NCBI GenBank assembly: GCA_014084085.1
Contig: NPFB01000089.1
Coordinates: forward strand, 100,116-128,460
Reading direction: 5' to 3'
Length of the DNA stretch: 28,345 nt
DNA from: Hondaea fermentalgiana
Taxonomy: Eukaryota; Sar; Bigyra; Thraustochytrida; Thraustochytriidae
Shown here: positions 1 to 7,890 of the stretch, one piece after another
Layout: each line of letters begins with the position of its first letter
How positions within the stretch are numbered: position 1 is the first letter of the stretch
Made by a program: the position numbers and the translations under genes
The notes under the pieces: generated by a model
What the model saw: only the letters and a program-made list of their open reading frames with translations
Databases searched by the model: none
Told to the model about the DNA's origin: nothing

Positions 1-724
1 CCGCCGCCCCGCCCGAGCCGGCGAGCCGGCCGGCGGCGAGCTCGCCTGCTTCCTTCCTCATCGGTGTCGTGCGTGGTACGAAAGCGCGCCAACGCCGCGC
101 GCGAGATCGGACGAAGTCGGCGCGGCGCCTGGACTCGGCCTCCGCGCGGCGGCCGGAACCCCAACTGCGCTGCCGCCGGCGCCGCGCTGCTCAGCCACGC
201 GACGAGGACGGCTGCGCCGCGCTGCACTGCGCTGCGTTGCGCTGTGCTGCGCTGAGCTGGTGACCTGGCGGGGCGAGCTGACCCAGCGCCGCGGAGGCCG
301 AGGCGACGCGACCAAGGGAAAAGTAACCAACCAAGGCACAGGCTCAAAAGCCTTGACGGAGTCTCCGTTCTCGTCTCAACTCGACTCGACTCGACTCGAC
401 TCGACTCGACTCGACTCGACTCGACTCGACCCGACTCGACGCCGTTGCGGTGCACGGCGCGGGGCACGGGGCGCGCAGGGAAACGAGTTGCTTTCGTTCG
501 CCGGCCTCGCGCGAGACGGTCACGGCTGCTAGCTGTAGGTCACAGTCAGCGGTCTCTCGCTCTTGTTCTCTCCACTACTCTCTGGCTACTAGGTGGCTGA
601 CTGACTGGGAGATCGAATCGAGCCCAAGACCGCCCAAGACAAGCAAGCGCTCGAGAAAGCACCCGAGTGCCCAAATCGCGAATCGTTGTCGTCGTCCGAC
701 TCTTGGCGCCGAGAGAGGGCCACC
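1..724 (+). other. GC-rich upstream region of the acyltransferase gene, no ATG
   Basis: No gene is supported here. The stretch is GC-rich and contains no ATG at all on the plus strand before the Kozak-perfect ATG at 725. Bases 200-257 are a degenerate GCTGC-type low-complexity run, and a TCGAC tandem repeat lies at 381-440. From about 480 onward the sequence is less extreme and probably holds the transcription start and 5' leader. Short open frames on both strands here begin with non-ATG codons and have low-complexity, Arg/Ala/Ser-rich translations, so I treat them as composition artefacts. Confidence 0.6.
380..440. repeat. TCGAC pentanucleotide microsatellite
   Basis: Ten perfect TCGAC units run from 381 to 430, followed by two more units, one carrying a T-to-C change, to 440. 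It lies about 285 bp upstream of the acyltransferase start. Confidence 0.95.
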
Positions 725-3301
725 ATGGAGGTCGCCAAGAACGAGGCTGCAGACTTTGCCAACCTGCGGCTCGAGCACGAGGCCTTGCAGAAACGATACG
801 ATGCGCTCGAGGCAGCGTACGCCAAGTTGCTCCTGGCCAAGGGCTCTTCCTCCGAGGAGACCGACAAGACCGCGGAGAAGCCGTCGAGCTTTGCGGTCTG
901 GAGCCCGTACATCAAAATCGCTGTTCTCTCGTCCGTGACTGCGCTGCTGATGTTCATCGTTGCCGAGCGCCAGTACACCTCGGGTCAAAAGGTAGGCTTC
1001 GGCTTCCTCGCAGCCGTCGGCGGCGCGGGCGTGTTTTTAGCCATTCCCGCGACGCACTGGATCGGGCACTTTTTGCACGATGACTACAAGATCTGGCAAC
1101 CTTTTCGCGGCGGCGTGCGCTTCGTCGTGCTGCAGGCCATCTCATGGACATTCTACGGCATCACCGCGGTTATAGTCATGGCAGCCGTGGCTTTCGCCGA
1201 ACACAATAATGGTATGCTCGCGAGCGCTGGCGTCGTCGGCCTTCTCTCGCAGGTCTTCATGGTGTCCTCGCTGCTAACGTACAGCGACCCATCGCAGACG
1301 GCTCGCAAAGCACGCCGCATTTGGCGACAAAACAGCGGCGTCATTAATGCCGACGACCCAACCGATGAGGTCGAGGAAGAGGCGCGCCAGGTATATATGT
1401 CGCAGCGCAGACCCTCGACGGACAGCGAGTATAGTTCCGGCTCTGGATCCACGTCTGCGACGGATAGGTCTGCACGCACGACGATGCGACGTCGGTCTGT
1501 TGCCAAGTCAATCATCGACCATGACGCTGCGGCGGACGAGCAGCAGGTTCCCTTGGATAAAGACTACAGCACATCGAGCGTCGTCAAGGAATTTGTGCAA
1601 ATGAACACTTTTCTCGTTGTCATTGGCATTGTGCTAGGTGTTCTCTCCGAGCACAGCCCGGACAGCAAGCACAAACCCATCTTTGGTATCCTTTCGCTCG
1701 TTTGCTGCATCGTGGCCATATCCCTTACACATGGCATCGGCGGTCGCTTGCGTCACATTAATCGCGGCTGGTCGTTTGCGCAGTTCTTCCGCGGCGGCAA
1801 AGAGTTCATTCTTTTGCAAATCTTTGGATGGTCCTTTTTCGGCGTCGCTATCATCGCACAAGGCGCATTTGTGCTCTCGTCCGTTTACCTTGGCACGCAT
1901 GGCATGAAAGGGACCATGTATGTGGGCGCACTCGCTACAGTGATCTCGCACTACGCCATCGTGAGCTCGCTTCCTCGATTCGAAGACAGTGGTCCCATGC
2001 GTCCGACAGTCACGCCTCGCAACTACCGTCCTCTGGAAGCCTTTACGCTTCGCGAACATTTCATGGTTTGGCCTATGATGATGCTCTTTTGCAACTTGCA
2101 GTTTCTCAGTTTTGTGCTCTACATGATTCTCTTTTGCGCGCCGTACGTCATGCCCGAGTCTTCGCAGCCATGGCTGGCCGAGGCCACCTATGGACTTCTT
2201 CCCGAGCTCTCTGCAAACTCGGCAGAACTTGGGCACACCTTCAAAGTATGGTGGATTCTGCTCTGCGCCATCTCCTTTTGGACGTTCTTCTACTCGGCGC
2301 TCAATACCTGGGGAGTCGATGGCTGGCGCCAAAGCCTCTTGCTTTCGCTCGCAGCTGTCGCAGCCTATGGTGGTGTGATTGCGGTTTTTCGCGAGTCTCC
2401 GCACTATGCCATGTTGGTCGTCATTTGCTCGGCAAACCTCGTCTACATTTCCACGACCTTTACCAAGCGCCCCGAGTACAATGCGTGTCGCGAGTGGTCA
2501 ATTTTCAAGGAGATTGACGTGCTTCCTCGCCTCGCAGAAAAGTTCTTTGGATTGCGTCTCCAGCTCACCGAGGAAATGCAGCGCCTCGCGCCAGTTCTTG
2601 GCGATGTAAATGCCAAAGACCCCAAGAATCAGCAGGTGCTGCTTCTCTTCCACCCGCACGGCATCTTGCCCGTGACGCATGGCATCTTGCAGATTACACA
2701 CGTGTGGCGCAAGATCTTTCCCCACCTCGACACAAATCCTCTCACTGCCACAATCACACATGTAGTGCCAGTGATGCGCGACGTCATCCAGTGGATGGGC
2801 TGCTGCGACGTGTCCCGAGCCACTGTGCATAATCTCATCCGAATGGGTCGCAACGTGCAGATCGTTTGCGGCGGCCAAACAGAAATGTTCGAGTCGCGTT
2901 CCTGGGACAACCGGATTGCCATCGTGCGAAAGCGTCGCCGCGGAATCTTCAAGATCGCCATTCAGCAAGGCCTTGGGATTGTGCCCATGTTCAGCTTTGG
3001 CGAGCCACAGATTTTCGACAATGTCTACATGCCGCGCACGCAGGCGTTTTTCAAGAATTTGCTGGGCTTTCCGTTCCCAATTTTTATGCTTGGAAAGTTT
3101 GGTCTGCCCATTCCCTGTCGCGTCCCCGTCACTGTCGCATTAGACGCGCCGGTGCATCCTGTTCGCCAGACAGCCAATCCCACGCCAGAGGAAATTACCG
3201 AGTTCCAAGATCGCTACTTTGCCACGCTTGAGGCACTTTTTGAGCGCTACAAAGAAGAAAATGGCCATGGTTCTCATGAGCTTTCTTTCATCGACAATTG
3301 A
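725..3301 (+). CDS. DGAT2-type acyltransferase with a duplicated multi-pass N-terminal membrane module
   Basis: 858 residues. The ATG at 725 sits in a perfect GCCACCATGG context and is the first ATG in the window; the frame is open upstream only through non-ATG codons. Residues 1-45 look like a coiled coil. Residues about 63-200 and 294-425 are hydrophobic modules that resemble each other (FRGG at 127-130 and 355-358), joined by a charged Ser/Arg-rich loop. Further membrane segments cover about 443-590. The C-terminal third is the DGAT2/MGAT family domain: HPHG at 643-646, GGQTE at 716-720, then an RRRGIFKIA...VPMFSFGE block and a PTPEEITEFQDRY helix near the end. DGAT2 enzymes transfer fatty acyl-CoA to diacylglycerol, monoacylglycerol or alcohols at the ER. 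They are usually about 300-400 residues with one hydrophobic hairpin, so more than 600 extra residues here are unusual. Family assignment is firm; substrate is unknown and could be DAG, MAG, wax alcohol or sterol. Confidence 0.87.
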   Translation: MEVAKNEAADFANLRLEHEALQKRYDALEAAYAKLLLAKGSSSEETDKTAEKPSSFAVWSPYIKIAVLSSVTALLMFIVAERQYTSGQKVGFGFLAAVGGAGVFLAIPATHWIGHFLHDDYKIWQPFRGGVRFVVLQAISWTFYGITAVIVMAAVAFAEHNNGMLASAGVVGLLSQVFMVSSLLTYSDPSQTARKARRIWRQNSGVINADDPTDEVEEEARQVYMSQRRPSTDSEYSSGSGSTSATDRSARTTMRRRSVAKSIIDHDAAADEQQVPLDKDYSTSSVVKEFVQMNTFLVVIGIVLGVLSEHSPDSKHKPIFGILSLVCCIVAISLTHGIGGRLRHINRGWSFAQFFRGGKEFILLQIFGWSFFGVAIIAQGAFVLSSVYLGTHGMKGTMYVGALATVISHYAIVSSLPRFEDSGPMRPTVTPRNYRPLEAFTLREHFMVWPMMMLFCNLQFLSFVLYMILFCAPYVMPESSQPWLAEATYGLLPELSANSAELGHTFKVWWILLCAISFWTFFYSALNTWGVDGWRQSLLLSLAAVAAYGGVIAVFRESPHYAMLVVICSANLVYISTTFTKRPEYNACREWSIFKEIDVLPRLAEKFFGLRLQLTEEMQRLAPVLGDVNAKDPKNQQVLLLFHPHGILPVTHGILQITHVWRKIFPHLDTNPLTATITHVVPVMRDVIQWMGCCDVSRATVHNLIRMGRNVQIVCGGQTEMFESRSWDNRIAIVRKRRRGIFKIAIQQGLGIVPMFSFGEPQIFDNVYMPRTQAFFKNLLGFPFPIFMLGKFGLPIPCRVPVTVALDAPVHPVRQTANPTPEEITEFQDRYFATLEALFERYKEENGHGSHELSFIDN

Positions 3302-4001
3302 TCTTGCTGGTCGTACGAGAGCGAAATCAAAAGTTGGTCTTTGGAGCATGCTCGAAGGCGTGCAGCGCAGAGTGAGATTGTAGAAAGGCAGTTGTCGCCT
3401 CGCTGATTTCGATGTTCGTGGGGACCCGAATAGTGCAAGAATTCTCCTCGCGCAAGGATCTGATGTGAATAGAATCATTTTTACTAGTTCTCTGACTTTT
3501 CTCGTGTTTCGCAAATGTATGCCAAGATTTTCACGTGCAAACTGTTCCTGAGACAAAGAGTCCCAATCCTTCTGTTCCGCCATCAATCTCTGTGAAGGCA
3601 AAAACGAACTGCTGGTCGTGCCACCGACACAGCTAACAGTCATTACTTCCTCTTTACCGGCCTGTACTATGGTATGTTCGATCGATAGAGTGATCGGGAT
3701 ATCAGAAAGTTTGTAGGCCTAAAACAGCAAGTCGCTGGCTTGGCAACTTGAACTTCAAACTTCGATTTTTTTTTCTCAACGGATAAACGGCTTTTCGAGC
3801 GAGCAATTTGAGGCGGCGTGTCTTGCGCCAATGTTAGTCAGGCAGGTCGAGCAGGCAACACAGCAAGCAAGTGTAGCGAGCGGCAGGCACAGGCAGTGCC
3901 GGCGGCGCCGGACGGCGAGGCGGCGAGACCGCAGACATTGTTTCTGCAACGAGCTGGTGCGCACAGACCTGCCTGGACACTCGCAGTTCGGTTGAAGCAC
4001 C
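3302..4001. other. Intergenic region between the acyltransferase and DRC4
   Basis: 700 bp with no supported gene. It holds the 3' end of the acyltransferase transcript and the promoter and leader of DRC4. A TAGGCCTA palindrome lies at 3714-3721 and a T-tract at about 3766-3775. A small upstream frame (ATG 3831 to TGA 3993-3995, 54 codons, Arg-rich at its end) is in the same frame as DRC4 and stops two codons before the DRC4 ATG. Confidence 0.6.
3714..3721. promoter_or_regulatory. TAGGCCTA palindrome, candidate regulatory site
   Basis: Perfect 8-bp palindrome 288 bp upstream of the DRC4 ATG. The same octamer occurs at 6570, 18652 and 18912, all intergenic. Function is inferred only from recurrence and position. 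Confidence 0.3.
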
Positions 4002-5414
4002 ATGGGCAAGAAAGCGAAGAAGGGCAAGAAGGGCGGCAAGGACGAGGCACCCCCAGAGGAGCCTTCGGAGTTCGATGAGATGCCCGAGGAGGACCTGCGC
4101 AAGGCGATCGAGGAGCTGGACAAGCAGCTGGAAAAGGCTCGTGCAGACAGAAACTATGTCCAAGTTGAACGCGACACCATCCAAACGTTTTACGACATTT
4201 CGCGCAAAGAGGTGCAGCAATGCGAGCTCGACATCATGACGAAAGAAAAGGAAATGGAGCAACTCGAGGAAAATCACCGCGTCGAGGTGCGCGTGTACGC
4301 GCAAAAAGTCAAACACCTCGAGTATGAGCACAAGAACAACATGAAGCAGAGCGCCGCGGAGGGCGATGCTCAGGAGGAAGAGGAGCGACTCGGTCACGAA
4401 GGGCGCGTCGACGGCCTCAAAGATGGGAAAAAGTCGCTCAAAATGGAACTTCTTGAAGTGCAGCTCGAAAATGGCGAGACCGTGCGCCAAATGCAAGATA
4501 CCCACAAAAAGAACCTCAGCAAGCTGGACGAGACCTTTGAGGAGAACCTCGAGACGCTGCGAAAAAAGTACGAGGACAACCTGGAGGATCTCAGGCAAGA
4601 GCTCGAGTTGCGACGCAAGGTCGAGATTCACGAGATTGAGGAACGCAAGAACTCGCACATTAACGATCTCATGAAGAACCACGACAAGGCATTCCATCAA
4701 ATCAAGACATACTACAACGACATTACGCACGACAACCTGAAGCTAATTCGATCGCTCAAGGAAGAAGTCTCCGAAATGCGGAAAAAGGCCACCGCCAATC
4801 AGAAGCTCATGTATGAGATTGCGCAAGAGAACAAGCGGCTGAGCGAACCACTCGCCGTCGCCGTCAAAGAGGTAGCCGAGCTGCGACACAAGCTCAAGGA
4901 CTTTGAAAAGGACAAGACCAGTCTTAAATACGCCACTGCGCGTCTCAAGCGCCTCAAGCAGGACTTGACGCAACAGAGCGCGCAGCACAAGGATCTCGAG
5001 ACACGGTTCCGCTCTACCGAGTTCGAGCGCGACAAGATTTATGATACCTTCGAAGAGACCATTAGCGACGTGCAGCGCAAGGCAGAGTTCAAAAACGTCT
5101 TACTGGAGCAGCGTCTGGGCCAGATGCGCCACACGCAAGAGGAAAGATTACAGCAAATCCGGGCTCTCTGCGCCAACGTGGACCCGGTCACGCTGCAGCG
5201 GGTGACACAGGAGCTCGATCGCGTCATTGATGAACGGGATTCTTCCATTGAAAGCATGGAGAATTATCTAGCGCTCGTGCAAAAGACCCACAACGACACG
5301 GTGCGCACGCTCACGGAAAAGCTGCGCGAATTTGGTATTCCCGAAGAGGACGCAACGCTCGCCAAGCTCCTCTCCACGCAAACCAGTACAGTACCTGCAG
5401 GTCTCTTGGCATAA
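4002..5414 (+). CDS. DRC4: Dynein regulatory complex subunit 4 (DRC4/GAS8)
   Basis: 470 residues, close to the usual family length. The start at 4002 has a CACCATGG context, and an in-frame TGA at 3993 rules out a longer protein. The first 20 residues are very Lys-rich, which is typical of this family. Almost all the rest is charged heptad coiled coil. The family signature block lies at about 231-255 (FHQIKTYYNDIT followed by LIRSLKEE), and the tail has the expected short non-coiled end. DRC4 is a core coiled-coil subunit of the nexin-dynein regulatory complex, which links outer doublet microtubules and controls dynein in motile cilia; it is also the homologue of trypanin and Chlamydomonas PF2. 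Its presence implies a flagellated stage such as zoospores. It converges on the SFT2-like gene with 98 bp between stops. Identification is high confidence. Confidence 0.95.
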   Translation: MGKKAKKGKKGGKDEAPPEEPSEFDEMPEEDLRKAIEELDKQLEKARADRNYVQVERDTIQTFYDISRKEVQQCELDIMTKEKEMEQLEENHRVEVRVYAQKVKHLEYEHKNNMKQSAAEGDAQEEEERLGHEGRVDGLKDGKKSLKMELLEVQLENGETVRQMQDTHKKNLSKLDETFEENLETLRKKYEDNLEDLRQELELRRKVEIHEIEERKNSHINDLMKNHDKAFHQIKTYYNDITHDNLKLIRSLKEEVSEMRKKATANQKLMYEIAQENKRLSEPLAVAVKEVAELRHKLKDFEKDKTSLKYATARLKRLKQDLTQQSAQHKDLETRFRSTEFERDKIYDTFEETISDVQRKAEFKNVLLEQRLGQMRHTQEERLQQIRALCANVDPVTLQRVTQELDRVIDERDSSIESMENYLALVQKTHNDTVRTLTEKLREFGIPEEDATLAKLLSTQTSTVPAGLLA

Positions 5415-5512
5415 AAACTACCTGGTATGTTATCAGTTTTTTTTTCTTCTTTCTTTGTATGTTGTTGTCTGCTCTGCGTTTGTGACGTCTCTCGCAGCGA
5501 AAGGTGTTCAGT

Positions 5513-6148
5513 TCAGACGCCAATGCCTGCGGTCGCGGCGGCCCCGTTGCCGCTTGAGATGCCAAGGGCCGACTTGATGGCTTGACGTGCGAACGGAATG
5601 AAGCTAATCGTATACCACGCTGCTGCGAGGAACTGGATAATGATGAGGACGACACACGGCACAGCTGGATGCTTGGCCAGAAAGGCGACCAGCAAGGTGG
5701 CAATCATGGCCAGAAGGTAGACGCCCGACGCGATGGCGCGCGACTCGCGCCACATGAGGGAGCACTGGCGACGCGGGCCCATCATGAAGACGGAACTGAA
5801 GATGGCGAGCAGGTTGCCTGCCGTGTACACAATCGCGAAACCAGTGTAGTTGGCCGAGATCAAAAGCAGTGTGGAGAGGAAAGAAAAAGCCATGCCCACG
5901 AGGAAGCAAATAAGCACGCCATAAAGGCGCGTCTGGTAGCTGAGATCGGGGAAGCAGGACTCGTTTCTCTCCTGCTGCGTCTGCAAGCCCACGACGCTGC
6001 GTACACCTGCGGTGGCGTCTCTCATCTGGCCGACTCTCGAGTTAAAGCTGTTGCTTAAATTCGCGCGAATGCTGCCACCTGCTCCTTGTGCAGCGGGAGC
6101 AGGCGCCGCCGGCGGCGGCACGCCCTCGGACTGCGTGCTGGGCAACAT
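5513..6148 (-). CDS. SFT2: SFT2-family Golgi vesicle-transport membrane protein
   Basis: 211 residues, the normal size for the family, with ATG at 6148 (minus-strand context AAGATGT). Residues 1-60 are a soluble Pro/Ala-rich and polar head predicted to face the cytosol. Four membrane segments follow at about 74-97, 102-122, 137-158 and 162-185. The hallmark GPRRQ lies at 124-128 right after the second segment, as in SFT2 proteins, where the equivalent is GPxxQ. Yeast Sft2 and its relatives are Golgi tetraspan proteins with a role in fusion of endosome-derived vesicles with the late Golgi. The predicted leader is short: the next minus-strand ATG lies only about 70 bp upstream. The family call is strong; which SFT2 paralogue it matches cannot be told. 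Confidence 0.9.
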   Translation of the reverse strand: MLPSTQSEGVPPPAAPAPAAQGAGGSIRANLSNSFNSRVGQMRDATAGVRSVVGLQTQQERNESCFPDLSYQTRLYGVLICFLVGMAFSFLSTLLLISANYTGFAIVYTAGNLLAIFSSVFMMGPRRQCSLMWRESRAIASGVYLLAMIATLLVAFLAKHPAVPCVVLIIIQFLAAAWYTISFIPFARQAIKSALGISSGNGAAATAGIGV

Positions 6149-6569
6149 CTTTCCTCGCGCCCCAAGCCTTGCTGCTGCGCGTCAACCCCACTTCAGCGAG
6201 CCTGATTTGTTTTGACTTGCATTTCGAGCATCGCGATCCTGAAACCGTACGACGGTTGAAGACGTTGGCGGTTTCGTGGTCGCTGACTCGCGGCCGACCG
6301 TCAGCGGCGAGCAGCACCAGCACCAGTACCAGCACCAACGCCAGCAGCTGCAGCTGCGGCACGACGACGATAGCGTACGGGAAGAGAGTTCGCTGTCGAG
6401 TACTATGGTGGATCGAAAGATTGAGGTCGGGAGGCGTTCGAGGTCAAATTAATTTGAGAATCTGGAATTTGGCATGGCGGTGGTTGCATCGATTCCCCTC
6501 CCCACCCACCAATCAACGACCGCCAAAAGACAAAGTTCGTTCGATGTGTCATCCCCTGGCAGTTGAGTA

Positions 6570-6577
6570 TAGGCCTA
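6570..6577. promoter_or_regulatory. TAGGCCTA palindrome, candidate regulatory site
   Basis: Perfect copy of the octamer found at 3714, 18652 and 18912. It lies 422 bp upstream of the SFT2 start and 1.3 kb upstream of the PH gene, in a divergent spacer. Confidence 0.3.
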
Positions 6578-7106
6578 CGTGCAAGCAAGCGCAACTGCAG
6601 GTAAGCCCCAGTCGAAGAAGATCTCGCGCCCCGCTTCCTCCAACGCTGTCGCAGAGCTCCTCTGTTAGGAAATGGCTGTCGTGAACGTCGACGCGGGACT
6701 GATCGATTGACAACCATTTGACAACAACCATCACCGGGCAGCTGCAGCTGCTGAGCCTGCCGTGCCGCTAACGGTGGTCGTAAAGAGGCGCGCATGCAGC
6801 GCATCGCCCCGTCGTGCAAGTCGCCTCGTCTCATCAGCCTGTCTTTCACATCAAGCTGTATAATACGCACAGGCATGTAGGAGAGGGGAGTAGTGTGTAT
6901 AGCGATATGTCGCCAGCCAGATAACCATCGCATCGCCCGTGCCGTTTCGAGCTCGGCGCCCGCGCTCGAGGCCGAGCTCCGGCTGCTCTTTCTCCGCCGC
7001 GCGTAGAAGAAGTTACGGTCCCGGCAGCAGCGAAGCGGGCCCGCCGTTTCCCGCGCGGCGCGGGCGCCGGTCTGCTCTCGGCGGCGGCCTCGAGTCGCGG
7101 GAGCCG

Positions 7107-7179
7107 GGCGAGGCGAGGCGAGGCGAGGCGAGGCAGACGTAGCTGTAGCTAGCTCGCTATAGTGCTAGCTAGCTAGCTC
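7107..7179. repeat. GGCGA tandem repeat followed by TAGC self-complementary repeat
   Basis: About five GGCGA units occupy 7107-7134. Directly after comes an AGCT/TAGC-rich stretch (7141-7179) with three consecutive TAGC-type units near its end. Both lie in the ATG-free GC-rich part of the PH-gene upstream region. Confidence 0.85.
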
Positions 7180-7377
7180 GCAGTCCCTGCGCGCTGGGGA
7201 TTCCAGGGTCGCAGAGCGGGAATTCCAGGACCAGCCGGCAGAACAGCATCAGCAGGACCATCGCGGCGGCGACGACATCGACGAGGAGGCCCGGCGGGCG
7301 GACGGGGTCGCGAGCGAAGCCGAGTCGAAGGCCTAGTCCCGAGCCGAGCGAGGCCGGCCGAAGAAGAAGCCAAACCC

Positions 7378-7415
<38 letters not shown>
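7378..7415. repeat. GCAA tetranucleotide microsatellite
   Basis: Nine perfect GCAA units plus a partial one. A GCCC-rich tract follows at 7461-7490 and a short CG run at about 7509-7520. Confidence 0.95.
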
Positions 7416-7890
7416 CCAGGTTCCGCGGGTTTGAAACGTCGCGGTGGAGCTCGTCCGTCTCGCCCGCTCGCCCGCCCGCCCGCCCGCTCGCGCGGCCAAG
7501 CCAAGCTCGCGCGCGCGCGCGGCTTCTGCGGCTGAGCCCAGGCAGGCCAGGCGAGGCGCGCGACGCCATCCGACCCGTCCTCGTGCGGCATCCTCTCCTC
7601 TATCCGTCCCCATCCATCCCTCCATCCCCAGACGCCGAGCGCGATCCCCAGCGAGGCAGATAAGCAAAGCAAAGCTGCAACTGACGGACCCCGCCGCCGC
7701 AGAACGGAGACGCGCGGCGCCCTGGCCGCGCTGCGCTGCACCGACCTGCGCTGCGCTAGCCTGCGCTAGCCTGCCCGCGCGCGGAAGAGCGAAGCCGGGC
7801 CCCGGAGGCGCCGGCCTGCGCGCGCGGCGGCTTGGACGCAGCGGCGTCGCTTTGCGAAAAAGCGAACCCGGGCCCGGCGGGCGGCCGGCC

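Larger units (their letters stand above)
6149..7890. other. Divergent intergenic region between SFT2 and the tandem-PH gene
   Basis: 1.74 kb with no supported gene. The left half (to about 6930) is of mixed composition, with CAG-like low complexity at 6310-6360 and a TAGGCCTA palindrome at 6570. From about 6940 the sequence becomes extremely GC-rich and carries GGCGA, TAGC, GCAA and GCCC tandem repeats. There is no plus-strand ATG from 6910 to 7890. The frame of the downstream gene is open back to a GTG at 7444, but that stretch is pure low-complexity Ala/Arg/Pro, so I read it as leader and not as protein. Confidence 0.6.

Noticed and set aside
686..724. Longer N-terminus for the acyltransferase
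   Set aside because: The frame is open upstream but begins with TTG; the perfect Kozak ATG at 725 is the first ATG.
1634..2404. Minus-strand frame of 256 codons inside the acyltransferase
   Set aside because: Antisense shadow of a conserved membrane-coding region, caused by GC-biased third positions.
3140..3643. Minus-strand frame of 167 codons overlapping the end of the acyltransferase
   Set aside because: It overlaps the conserved DGAT2 C-terminus by about 160 bp and matches no family.
3834..4730. Minus-strand Leu/Val-rich frame opposite DRC4
   Set aside because: Mirror of the Glu/Lys-rich coiled-coil codons; apparent hydrophobicity is an artefact of reading the antisense strand.
7444..7890. 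N-terminal extension of the tandem-PH protein
   Set aside because: Starts with GTG and translates tandem repeats into Ala/Arg/Pro low complexity; no ATG.
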